Origin: Dehalococcoidales bacterium
GTDB taxonomy: Bacteria; Chloroflexota; Dehalococcoidia; Dehalococcoidales; UBA3254
Direction of reading: 5' to 3'
Assembly: GCA_028718465.1 (NCBI GenBank)
Contig: JAQULX010000020.1
Coordinates: 1-15,597, forward strand
Length of the DNA: 15,597 bases
In this document: positions 1-5,735 of the stretch, piece after piece
Numbering within the stretch: the first letter of the stretch is position 1
Layout: the number at the start of each line of letters is the position of its first letter
The notes under the pieces: generated by a model
Seen by the model: only the letters and a program-made list of their open reading frames with translations
Told to the model about the DNA's origin: nothing
The model's database searches: none
Position numbers and translations under genes: made by a program

Positions 1-38
1 GAAGATATAGAAAATTTACATAAATTGGGAGGTTATTT

Positions 39-644
39 ATGGTTATTAATGAGCAACTTAGAATGGCTGAGGGAGCGGAGGCTGAATTCAAAAGGCTCCA
101 GACGCTGACGGCTGAAGCTCCAGCTCTCAGGGCCGCAGCGGCAAAGGAGAAACGCCACGAAAAGTGGCGGATTCAGCGCGAAGCAGCCATGAATGAGGCC
201 AAAAAGCACGCAGTCAGATCAGAGGAATTACAGCAAGAAACTATTAAGTCATTGCTTCAGGCTGCCGCTGAAAGCTGCTATCAACTTTTTGCAGCTATCC
301 GGGAGATCGCTTCCGAACGCGACAAAGCCGTGGAGATGCTGCTCGTTGTTGATAAGATTGATTATCTGCGTGAGCTGGAATCCAGAATGGAAAGCGATCA
401 TGAGGGTAAAGAGAAAGCCAGTTCTTATGCCCGAGCATTAGCCGCGATGCATGGTATTGAAAATGCAAAAAGGCTGTTGGAAGATCTTGGCCCTGGCTTT
501 GACTACTTCACCGGCTGCGATCTCAGCCAGAAGCTTAATCGTGACGTTGCAATGTTCGTAAAAAATGCAGCATTACCGCCAATACAAATGCCAGTGGGGT
601 CACCGAACGACAAGACGGCCCTCATGGTGGCATATAATCATTAG
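39..644 (+). CDS. Hypothetical coiled-coil-rich protein (201 aa)
   Basis: I do not recognise a family. The start is set by GGGAGG at 27-32, six bases before the ATG. The first about 110 residues are strongly charged and alanine/glutamate/lysine-rich (EKRHEKWRIQREAAMNEAKKHAV and following), which predicts long amphipathic helices or a coiled coil. The last 60 residues are less helical and contain GPGFDYFTGCD. There is no signal peptide, membrane segment or metal motif. It stands alone on the plus strand at the window edge, and the small unknown genes next to it suggest it belongs to a phage-like or integrative element. A structural or replication-accessory role is possible but not shown. The reading frame is long, has a good ribosome site and is followed by hairpins, so that it is a gene is fairly sure; its function is unknown. 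Confidence 0.8.
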   Translation: MVINEQLRMAEGAEAEFKRLQTLTAEAPALRAAAAKEKRHEKWRIQREAAMNEAKKHAVRSEELQQETIKSLLQAAAESCYQLFAAIREIASERDKAVEMLLVVDKIDYLRELESRMESDHEGKEKASSYARALAAMHGIENAKRLLEDLGPGFDYFTGCDLSQKLNRDVAMFVKNAALPPIQMPVGSPNDKTALMVAYNH

Positions 645-690
645 GGAGTTCTGGGGGCCTCCGAAACAGGACTCCATTTCTATATTGCCA

Positions 691-723
691 GGGAGCAGGA
701 GACTATTCGACCCTCCTGCTCCC
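691..723. repeat. 11-bp perfect inverted repeat (hairpin)
   Basis: GGGAGCAGGAG at 691-701 is perfectly complementary to CTCCTGCTCCC at 713-723 around an 11-base loop. No T-run follows on either strand, so it is not a standard intrinsic terminator by itself. It lies between the end of the coiled-coil gene and the terminators at 784-859 and may be an RNA-stabilising hairpin or part of a compound terminator. Confidence 0.6.
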
Positions 724-783
724 GAATAAAAGGGATATTAAAGAAATCAGGGACCGGGAGCCTCCATACGGCCCTGTGTAATA

Positions 784-818
784 GGGAAGGGATTTGAAAC
801 CCCTTCCCGGTTCTTTCC
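784..818 (+). terminator. Probable intrinsic terminator after the 39-644 gene
   Basis: GGGAAGGG (784-791) pairs with CCCTTCCC (801-808) across a nine-base loop, followed by GGTTCTTT. The stem is strong but the U-tract is poor and offset by two G, so this is a moderate terminator call for the plus-strand gene ending at 644. Confidence 0.45.
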
Positions 819-829
819 ATCATGAGAAT

Positions 830-859
830 AAAAAAGGGGGGCCGGCCGGCAGCTCCCCC
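830..859 (-). terminator. Intrinsic terminator of the minus-strand operon
   Basis: Read on the minus strand, five G (859-855) pair with the C-run 841-836 around an insert containing the palindrome CCGGCCGG, and six T follow immediately (835-830). It lies about 30 bases past the stop of the last minus-strand gene (888), the right place to end the 2712-to-888 transcript. Confidence 0.75.
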
Positions 860-887
860 TGTATTATCCCTGATGAAATCTATGGGT

Positions 888-1238
888 TTATGGCAAGTCT
901 ATTTCTCCTGTGGCCTTGGCTATCCATCCGTTCACAAAGGCTCTCACTATGTCCTGAAAATCGCCGATTACCATAGGCGGGTTATCGCAATGCTTACCGA
1001 TGTCATCCCACCATTTCAGGATATAGGCTTTAAGGGCCGGCCTGGCTTCTATCTTCTCCTGGAGATATTTGTCGTTACATATTTTATATTCCTCTATCGT
1101 TCCTGCCAGGTAGTCAATCATTGAATCTGTCATGTATGGCTCGAATCTGGTAGAGTCATCAAATTTGATGTGGTGGGTCATCCCATTGGGCATCGTGATA
1201 GTGATAAAATCTCCGATTTTAGTTTCATTGCTGATCAT
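888..1238 (-). CDS. Hypothetical protein (116 aa), last gene of minus-strand operon
   Basis: No family recognised. The open frame extends upstream to 1301, but the ATG at 1238 is chosen because AAAGGAG lies about ten bases before it and the longer form would overlap the previous gene. The N-terminal 35 residues read as beta-rich (GDFITITMPNGMTHHIKFDD); the remainder is mostly helical, with the aromatic patch AYILKWWDDIGKHC and a single downstream helix (DIVRAFVNGWIAKATGE). There is no membrane segment or metal site. It is the fourth gene of an operon with a zinc-ribbon protein and an OB-fold-like protein, so a DNA-metabolism accessory role in a mobile element is a guess from context only. The terminator at 830-859 follows. 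Confidence 0.7.
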   Translation of the reverse strand: MISNETKIGDFITITMPNGMTHHIKFDDSTRFEPYMTDSMIDYLAGTIEEYKICNDKYLQEKIEARPALKAYILKWWDDIGKHCDNPPMVIGDFQDIVRAFVNGWIAKATGEIDLP

Positions 1239-1264
1239 TACGTCTTCACTCCTTTTTTTATTTT

Positions 1265-1723
1265 TTAACTTAATGATGCTGTCAACTTGGTTTTGATCCA
1301 CTTTAAGGCGTCTTGAAAAACCGGGCTGTTATCCGGGAGCTTCTCCGCGATCCTCAGCTCTACTGCCAGTTTAGCGGCCACCTGGGTTTCAATGGAAAGG
1401 CGCTCTGAGCGGATCTCTTCCGGGGATTTGCCGTAAGCCCTCCGGGAGCTGCCGGCGCCCTTGACTATCACTGGCAGGCCGTTGATATAGGCGTTGATGA
1501 CTTTGCGGTTTACGTAATCCCCACTTTGTGAGGTCTCGATATCGAATTCAATAACCTGGTTGACACCATTCCGGATGACGGGGAATAACTTTGAATCAAA
1601 AGTGAAGTAGGAATATTTACCCTCTCCATCGTTAGCTGCGAAGGAAAGCTTCGGGAGCTTCTTTTCGCCTACCTCGACTATTGACCCGACCGATAGAATA
1701 GTCAAGCTCTTTTTCTCAGCCAT
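1265..1723 (-). CDS. OB-fold-like (possible single-stranded nucleic acid binding) protein, 152 aa
   Basis: The first about 95 residues look like a five-strand beta barrel: alternating hydrophobic strands (LTILSVGSIVEV, KLSFAAND, YSYFTFDSKLFPVI, QVIEFDIETS, YVNRKVINAYINGLPV) with aromatic residues, as in OB-fold single-strand DNA-binding proteins. The C-terminal third is helical and charged (RSERLSIETQVAAKLAVEL), a layout I associate with phage DNA-replication accessory proteins. The start is uncertain: an ATG at 1732 would overlap its own ribosome site, whereas the ATG at 1723 has AGGGA nine bases upstream and sits one base after the previous stop, so 1723 is used. It lies third in the minus-strand operon. 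The gene call is firm; OB-fold is an inference from strand pattern, not from a recognised signature. Confidence 0.7.
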   Translation of the reverse strand: MAEKKSLTILSVGSIVEVGEKKLPKLSFAANDGEGKYSYFTFDSKLFPVIRNGVNQVIEFDIETSQSGDYVNRKVINAYINGLPVIVKGAGSSRRAYGKSPEEIRSERLSIETQVAAKLAVELRIAEKLPDNSPVFQDALKWIKTKLTASLS

Positions 1724-1724
1724 A

Positions 1725-2051
1725 TTACACATTCCCTGCTTTTAATCTTTCTATCATTTCATCTAACAACTTAACACCATGCTCTTCGCTGGCCATGAAC
1801 CCATGATAGAAGCCCCATATCCGGGGCACCATTTGAGAAACAGTGCACAACCCTTCCGGACTTCCATAGTCTATTTCTTTCAAACAGAACTGATACAATG
1901 CCTCTCTGAGGTGTTCCCATTTGTCACCGTTAACCTCGTGTAACTCGAGAAGGGCTCCGGTAAGCTGAGTGATATTTTCGGTAGTAGCCGTTTCTTCAGA
2001 ATCCGGGATAATATAACGAGATAACTTTCTTTCCATTTCGTCAAAATCCAT
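1725..2051 (-). CDS. Hypothetical acidic helical protein (108 aa)
   Basis: No family recognised. The start at 2051 is decided by AAGGAGG six bases before the ATG; that site lies inside the end of the upstream gene, whose stop is one base before this ATG, so translation is probably coupled. A longer in-frame ATG at 2123 lacks such a site. The product is acidic and predicted helical throughout (ITQLTGALLELHEVNGDKWEHLREALYQFCLKEID), with an aromatic segment (MVPRIWGFYHGF) and a C-terminal helix (VKLLDEMIERLKAG). It has no membrane segment or cysteine cluster. It lies second in the operon between the zinc-ribbon and OB-fold-like genes. Confidence 0.75.
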   Translation of the reverse strand: MDFDEMERKLSRYIIPDSEETATTENITQLTGALLELHEVNGDKWEHLREALYQFCLKEIDYGSPEGLCTVSQMVPRIWGFYHGFMASEEHGVKLLDEMIERLKAGNV

Positions 2052-2052
2052 G

Positions 2053-2712
2053 CTAATCCTCCTTGTATTCTGCAATCGGTTTGCCGCATGAAGGACATAC
2101 CGGCTCTTTTTCATCGGGCTCATGCCTTCTCGTAAACACTGCTTTGATAGGAGCGGTATCCCCTTGCCAGCCGCAGCTGCATACCAGTACCACGCCGGGG
2201 CTTTCCTCGAAGCTGATACCGGATTTCTGCATGTTCAACCACTGGTCAGCTTCATGGAGAACATTTTCGATTGTGGCATGGAGTGTAAAACGGGAAACCT
2301 CATTCCCTTCATGGAAAAGGATTAAAGCGTGGTCATCCTCTTCCAGGTAAAGGCCGGCGTCCCTGTGTGCCTTGAGCAATATACGGTTCAGGAACTCATT
2401 GCGCTTTGCCTTCGGGGATCGATAGCCCTCCGGAACCCTGTAAAGAAGGCCGCAGGAAAGGCATTTGGCAACGGCTTCACGGTCCGGGTATTGCCGGCAA
2501 CCGCAATGGGGGCAGGTCACACCGGCTGATTCACCGTAAGCGCCAATGACCTCCCGGCCGTACTTCAGTTTCTTGATGATAGAGTCCAGGGCTTCACGGG
2601 TTAGGGGCCCACGTGATACAATGTTGTTTGCGGGTCCGCTGCCGGGTTGTGCATTGTCTGCCAGGACGCTTTCAGCTCCGGAGCGGGCTCCCTTTTTTAT
2701 TTCTGTTACCAT
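2053..2712 (-). CDS. Double zinc-ribbon protein (219 aa), first gene of minus-strand operon
   Basis: The function is unknown. Two metal-binding clusters are visible: C67-x2-C70 (plus C72) paired with C84-x2-C87 near residues 67-87, and C178-x-C180 paired with C206-x2-C209 at the C-terminus. Such ribbons bind zinc and are common in nucleic-acid-binding and phage regulatory proteins. The region between them (about 100-165) is a mixed alpha/beta segment with a helical stretch (TLHATIENVLHEADQWLN). The start at 2712 has AAAGGAGAG seven bases upstream. It is transcribed from the strong promoter at 2758-2786, which is overlapped by repeated boxes, so expression is probably repressible. The product may be an element-encoded regulator or DNA/RNA-processing accessory; that is inference only. 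Confidence 0.8.
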   Translation of the reverse strand: MVTEIKKGARSGAESVLADNAQPGSGPANNIVSRGPLTREALDSIIKKLKYGREVIGAYGESAGVTCPHCGCRQYPDREAVAKCLSCGLLYRVPEGYRSPKAKRNEFLNRILLKAHRDAGLYLEEDDHALILFHEGNEVSRFTLHATIENVLHEADQWLNMQKSGISFEESPGVVLVCSCGWQGDTAPIKAVFTRRHEPDEKEPVCPSCGKPIAEYKED

Positions 2713-2741
2713 TGCTTTTCTCTCCTTTATAATCTTTATAT

Positions 2742-2818
2742 ATCCCTATGTATCCTTATATTATCACTATTATTAACCTTTGTCAATACCTATCTTTCCT
2801 TATATTGACTTTATATTG
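2742..2818. promoter_or_regulatory. Repeated operator-like boxes in divergent intergenic region
   Basis: On the minus strand a 21-base box beginning AATATAAGGA and containing ATAGG five to eight bases later occurs twice, at 2806-2786 and 2762-2742, matching at 18 of 21 positions and spaced 44 bp (about four helical turns). One copy ends on the -35 and the other begins within the -10 of the 2758-2786 promoter. Shorter units repeat at 10-11 bp (TTATATTG at 2800-2807 and 2811-2818 on the plus strand; ATAAGG / ATAGG within each box). This geometry suits a repressor that blocks RNA polymerase; the divergent helix-turn-helix protein at 2857 is the natural candidate. Confidence 0.6.
2758..2786 (-). 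promoter_or_regulatory. Near-consensus sigma-A promoter for the minus-strand operon
   Basis: On the minus strand TTGACA (2786-2781), a 17-base spacer and TAATAT (2763-2758) form an almost perfect housekeeping promoter. Transcription would start near 2751, about 40 bases before the ATG at 2712. Both hexamers are touched by the repeated boxes described separately, so it is likely tightly regulated. Confidence 0.85.
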
Positions 2819-2856
2819 CTGTATATGTTAGCATGTTGATTGACGGAGGAAGGTTT

Positions 2857-3033
2857 ATGACGGATGGATATTTGAATTTAAAAGAGGCTCGTGAATACCT
2901 GGGGATATCCAGGGTTAAAATGACTAAGCTTGTTAAAGATGGAGTATTGAAGGCAATCCCGGATCCTCTTGACTCCAGGTCTATGCTGGTAAAAAAGGAC
3001 GATGTAGAAAAGCTCCGGCTCCGGGATAAATAG
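2857..3033 (+). CDS. Small helix-turn-helix DNA-binding protein, excisionase/AlpA-like (58 aa)
   Basis: The sequence has the layout of HTH_17/excisionase-family proteins: a short strand then YLNLKEAREYLGISRVKMTKLVKDG as the helix-turn-helix (residues 5-29), a wing with the proline pair (AIPDPLDSRSMLV), and VKKDDVEKL as the closing helix typical of these winged domains. The start at 2857 is chosen over an ATG at 2833 because GGAGG (2845-2849) sits seven bases before it. It is divergent from the minus-strand operon and shares the box-filled intergenic region, so it probably regulates that promoter, or acts as a recombination directionality factor for the element. Family assignment is confident; which of the two roles applies is not known. 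Confidence 0.85.
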   Translation: MTDGYLNLKEAREYLGISRVKMTKLVKDGVLKAIPDPLDSRSMLVKKDDVEKLRLRDK

Positions 3034-3284
3034 GCCGGCATCAATCCGATAAAACGCTTGTTCTAAAAAATAGCTCACTGACGCTGTATTTGCCAAATCT
3101 GACAGAGCAGGGTAGTAAGATACGGGTAAGGGGCTAAACTATCCGCCAGCCTTATGCTTTAGGCGTGGAAAATCGAGGATTTCAGCGACCGGCCGGACGG
3201 TTTTTCGCCTGGCATTAAGTAGCCGGTAAGGGATTTTGTAAAGCCCGGTTGAATTTACGTAACGTTAAAAATTAAAATAGATTC
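3034..3284. other. Non-coding stretch with self-complementary segments
   Basis: No reading frame of substance on either strand. There are several short complementary segments: GCGACCG / CGGT...TCGC around 3187-3210 with a T5 run, GCCAG near 3152 against CTGGC near 3211, and GGCG/CGCC pairs enclosing them. It is followed by TTACGTAA and AACGTT palindromes (about 3255-3267). It may be a structured leader of the DUF2292 gene, a cis site of the element, or simply remnant DNA; nothing matches a riboswitch I know. Confidence 0.3.
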
Positions 3285-3464
3285 ATGGGTAAAATGGAAG
3301 CGATAAAAGAACCTCAGGAGCAGCCGGCCCAGCCGGTCCTTTCCTCCCGTGAGAATAACCTCATCAAGGAGCTGAGGAAAATCCAGTACGGTAGTGTAAC
3401 AATCTTCATCCAGGCCGGGAATCCGGTCAGGATAGAGAAAGCGATCGAGAGTCGAGTCCTTTAA
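3285..3464 (+). CDS. DUF2292 family small protein (59 aa)
   Basis: The C-terminal 35 residues (LIKELRKIQYGSVTIFIQAG, then a VRIEKAIESRV tail) carry the DUF2292 (YezD-like) signature: a short helix, the G-S-V-x-I strand, an AGNPV turn and a final IEK strand/helix. The N-terminal 20 residues are a proline/glutamine-rich extension (EPQEQPAQPV). DUF2292 proteins are tiny, cytosolic and of unknown function. Two in-frame ATGs (3285 and 3294) are possible and neither has a good ribosome site, so the true start, and the level of expression, are uncertain. It is followed 30 bases later by a strong terminator. Family recognition is from the conserved core. Confidence 0.75.
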   Translation: MGKMEAIKEPQEQPAQPVLSSRENNLIKELRKIQYGSVTIFIQAGNPVRIEKAIESRVL

Positions 3465-3494
3465 TTAAATAATTTCCACCAGAGTGAAAAACAC

Positions 3495-3545
3495 GCGGCG
3501 GATTTAGCAGGCTAACACCTGCGAGTCCGCCGCTTTTTATTTCTT
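3495..3545 (+). terminator. Strong nested intrinsic terminator
   Basis: GCGGCGGA (3495-3502) pairs with TCCGCCGC (3526-3533); inside it GCAGG (3507-3511) pairs with CCTGC (3518-3522). The T-rich run TTTTTATTTCTT follows directly. This ends transcription of the DUF2292 gene and insulates the next gene pair. Confidence 0.9.
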
Positions 3546-3570
3546 AAGAAATAATAAAGGGGTGTATGAC

Positions 3571-3894
3571 GTGCCATCATTAGTACGCCAAAAGAAGGAA
3601 AGATTCATTTGCCCTGTAATGGATGACCGACATTATCCTATCTGCCAGCGGTGCCCTCTTCCCTACTGCAAGTACGATAAAACCGGCCGGGAGTACTTTG
3701 CAAAAAGAAATCAGGGTATTTATTGGTACTGGCTTGAGGGCCGTTGCCAGCCGGCATATTTCCGCCCTAAGCTCCTGGCTATTGCCATGAAGTTTGGAAT
3801 CAACACCCGGCAGCAGGTCTGGGAGATCATCCAGAAGGAACGGAACCGGATCATCTACGGTTCTACGGAGCTGCCGACGTGGAAGAGAAGCTGA
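3571..3894 (+). CDS. Small cysteine-cluster protein (107 aa), phage-type
   Basis: The function is unknown. A compact metal-binding cluster lies near the N-terminus: C14, C25-x2-C28 and C33 within CQRCPLPYCKYD, a CxxCPLPxC pattern I associate with small prophage and mobile-element proteins of clostridia. A basic, aromatic middle (REYFAKRNQGIYWYWLEGR) and a helical tail (NTRQQVWEIIQKERNRIIYG) follow, so it may contact nucleic acid. A GTG at 3562 is also in frame, but AAAGGGG (3556-3562) is correctly placed eight bases before the GTG at 3571, which is used here. It overlaps the next gene by 16 bases, indicating translational coupling. Confidence 0.75.
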   Translation: MPSLVRQKKERFICPVMDDRHYPICQRCPLPYCKYDKTGREYFAKRNQGIYWYWLEGRCQPAYFRPKLLAIAMKFGINTRQQVWEIIQKERNRIIYGSTELPTWKRS

Positions 3895-4115
3895 CGAAAG
3901 CGGAGTTCCTGGAACGGATGACAGAGCGCCTGGAGCTTTTCAATCTGGGGATTGTCGAAGGTATCAAGCATCAGGGCTTCCCAGGGGGTATCCTGAAGGA
4001 AAGGAGCCCTGAGGCCTATCAGAAACTTGCTGCATATATTTCAAAGGTAATGGACTACGCAGTTGCCCGGGCTGTCGAGCTGGTTTATATGGACCTTGAC
4101 GACCGGAGAGGATGA
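3879..4115 (+). CDS. Small helical protein (78 aa) coupled to the cysteine-cluster gene
   Basis: No family recognised. It starts with GTG at 3879, preceded by GGAG at 3867-3870 (eight bases), inside the end of the upstream gene. The product is predicted almost entirely helical (TKAEFLERMTERLELFNLGIVEGI; AYQKLAAYISKVMDYAVARAVELVY) with a Gly/Pro-rich break (HQGFPGGILKERSPE), suggesting a two-helix bundle that may partner the upstream cysteine-cluster protein. It is the last gene before the element's terminator and the tRNA remnant. Confidence 0.7.
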   Translation: MEEKLTKAEFLERMTERLELFNLGIVEGIKHQGFPGGILKERSPEAYQKLAAYISKVMDYAVARAVELVYMDLDDRRG

Positions 4116-4140
4116 AGGACTTGCCAAACCAAAAATGGAA

Positions 4141-4174
4141 GGGAGGGGAAAAACCCCTCCCTTTTTATGTTTTT
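4141..4174 (+). terminator. Strong intrinsic terminator at the end of the element gene block
   Basis: GGGAGGGG (4141-4148) pairs perfectly with CCCCTCCC (4154-4161) across an A5 loop and is followed by TTTTTATGTTTTT. It lies 25 bases after the stop at 4115. Confidence 0.95.
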
Positions 4175-4176
4175 AC

Positions 4177-4326
4177 TAGCCTCAATTCAAGGCTGGTGTT
4201 TTGGTGCTAAATTGGTGCTATATTCTTGTAACAACTAATACCATCTAGTACCTGTTAGCCTTAAAACGATATTTTGTTAATCAATACAATTGTTCTAATT
4301 TAGCCTCAATGGTACTGTTTGGTATG
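4177..4326. repeat. Cluster of short repeats next to tRNA remnant (putative attachment-site arm region)
   Basis: This AT-rich stretch without genes carries several short repeats: TTGGTGCTA at 4201-4209 and again at 4212-4220 (11-bp period); TAGCCTCAAT at 4177-4186 and again at 4301-4310, with a partial TAGCCT at 4256; and AGTACC (4247-4252), inverted as GGTACT at 4311-4316 and followed by GGTAT at 4321-4325. Closely spaced short direct and inverted repeats beside a tRNA gene are what arm-type integrase binding sites of a tyrosine-recombinase attachment site look like. No integrase gene is in the window, so the role is inferred. Confidence 0.5.
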
Positions 4327-4338
4327 CCTGCTATAGAA

Positions 4339-4377
4339 TTTCAAGACCGCTACCATAGACCACTCGGACACCCATCC
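4339..4377 (-). pseudogene. Truncated tRNA-Ser(UGA), 5' half only
   Basis: On the minus strand, 4377 to 4339 reads as the 5' half of a bacterial serine tRNA: a 7-base acceptor strand (GGATGGG), T8-G9, the D-arm TCCGAGTGGTCTATGG, then the anticodon 5' stem GCGGT and the loop CTTGAAA with anticodon TGA. Directly after the loop the sequence (TTCTATAGC) no longer matches the required ACCGC stem, and no variable arm, T-arm or CCCATCC acceptor complement follows. The break therefore falls at the 3' edge of the anticodon loop, a common crossover point for tyrosine integrases. It cannot make a working tRNA; it is best read as the chromosome-side remnant of an integration site. Confidence 0.7.
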
Positions 4378-4517
4378 GCGAGGCTGAATTACCGTTTATT
4401 CTATTTTTCCAGAGTAGGAAGATAGCGGTGTTTGGCAATCCGCTTTCTACCAACTGATTCATTATAAGACGGTTCGGGCGCCTCGTCAAAACGCTTTGCT
4501 TTCTCAAACAGGCCGGT

Positions 4518-5489
4518 CTAACGACCGTACATATGCCTGGGCGGAGAAAAGGCCTGCCAGACTTCATCACAGGCATTCTTATCTTCTTGAGAAATGGTGA
4601 TATCAAGAGCCTTAATGTTTTCCTCCAGCTGTTTAATGGTAGTTACGCCGGAAAGAAAAGACGTAATAGTCGGGTTATTCAATATCCAGGCTAAGGCAAA
4701 TTGAGGCATGGTCAGGTCGTTTTTGGCCGCCAGTTGCTTAAACCGGTCAACGGCTTCAAAGTTCCTGGCATTCCAGTACCTCTGGAGGTACATGGGGCCC
4801 ATGTCTTTAAGGGTGAACCGGCCTTCTACCGGAGGCTTGCCGAACTCATGGAGGCCGGTCAGGAGTTCTCCTGCCAGGGGATTAAAGACGCAAACGCCAA
4901 CGCCTTCACTCTGGCACAGGGGAAGCAGTTCATATTCGATATCCCGGGCGAGTAGATTATAAGGCGGCTCGATACAGTCAAAACGGGCCAGGTTATACCG
5001 GTCGCTGACCCAGAGGGCTTTGCAGAGCATCCAGGCTTTGAAGTTGGAACAACCGATATAGCGAACTTTACCCTGGTGCACCAGATCGTCCAGGGTTCTC
5101 AGAGTCTCATCCAGGGGGGTATCATAATCCGGCATGTGACAGTAATACAGGTCGATGTAGTCGGTCTGTAAACGGCGCAGGCTTCCCTCAATTGCCTTTA
5201 GAATATACTTGCGGGACAGATCAAACCCGGCCTCGAGAGCCTTTTTGGAACCTACTTTAGTGGCGATTATTACCGAGTCCCGGTTGCCCTTTACAGCCTT
5301 GCCGATAATTTCCTCTGACTTGCCTCCGGAATAGCCGTCGGCAGTATCGATAAAATTGACCCCCATATCGATAGCCTTGTTAATAATCTTTATGGACTCG
5401 TCTTCAGGGACCTGGCTCCCCAGGGTCATGGTTCCCAGACAGAAGGGGGAAACTTTTAAACCGGATCTGCCAAGTTTTCTATACTGCAT
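4518..5489 (-). CDS. Aldo/keto reductase (323 aa)
   Basis: A cytosolic NAD(P)H-dependent oxidoreductase with a TIM-barrel fold. It opens with MQYRKLGRSGLKVSPFCLGTM, typical of the family. The catalytic tetrad is visible (first-ATG numbering): D49 and Y54 in FIDTADGYSGG, K79 in IATKVG and H119 in YYCHMPD. Downstream are the nucleotide-binding signatures (GCSNF; FLSGVTTIKQLEEN). The length is normal. Two adjacent ATGs exist; the second, at 5489, is better spaced from AAAGGAGAG. The substrate is unknown; these enzymes reduce aldehydes, ketones or sugars, or act on xenobiotics. It lies downstream of the MFS gene on the same strand with a 240-base gap holding its own promoter-like sites. After the TAG stop the frame stays open for 38 further codons (see findings). 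Confidence 0.93.
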   Translation of the reverse strand: MQYRKLGRSGLKVSPFCLGTMTLGSQVPEDESIKIINKAIDMGVNFIDTADGYSGGKSEEIIGKAVKGNRDSVIIATKVGSKKALEAGFDLSRKYILKAIEGSLRRLQTDYIDLYYCHMPDYDTPLDETLRTLDDLVHQGKVRYIGCSNFKAWMLCKALWVSDRYNLARFDCIEPPYNLLARDIEYELLPLCQSEGVGVCVFNPLAGELLTGLHEFGKPPVEGRFTLKDMGPMYLQRYWNARNFEAVDRFKQLAAKNDLTMPQFALAWILNNPTITSFLSGVTTIKQLEENIKALDITISQEDKNACDEVWQAFSPPRHMYGR

Positions 5490-5615
5490 CATTCTCTCCT
5501 TTAAATTATTTTACTGAGAAAGATATTATCTTAAATACCAGGATAAAAGATAGACCTGTAATCATTGCCAAATAGACTAACCTTCAGATGCAATACTCAG
5601 GATTCACAGGGTGCC

Positions 5616-5671
5616 ATTATAAAAACTAAGATAATCCGGTCTCATTATAAAGTAAATTTATTCTTTATGAA
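5616..5671 (-). promoter_or_regulatory. Candidate promoters upstream of the aldo/keto reductase gene
   Basis: On the minus strand two TATAAT hexamers are present, at 5649-5644 and 5621-5616. The first has a weak -35 (TTCATA, 5671-5666) at 16 bases; the second has no convincing -35. The AT-rich gap 5493-5735 otherwise holds only a direct TGTCAC repeat (5711-5716 and 5723-5728). Either hexamer could serve the reductase gene. Confidence 0.3.
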
Positions 5672-5735
5672 TGATATTGAAAGGCATTTTGTTATTTTAG
5701 CAAAAATAAGTGTCACCTCATATGTCACAAAGCGG

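Noticed and set aside
822..1124. Plus-strand frame opposite the 116-aa minus-strand gene
   Set aside because: It begins inside the terminator, lacks a ribosome site and is antisense to a better-supported gene.
4177..4326. CRISPR-like repeat array
   Set aside because: The repeats are 9-10 bp, only two or three copies each and irregularly spaced; there is no repeat-spacer pattern and no cas gene.
4331..4606. 91-codon minus-strand frame overlapping the end of the reductase gene and the tRNA remnant
   Set aside because: It is out of frame with the reductase, runs through the tRNA-like sequence, and has no ribosome site; it is a shadow.
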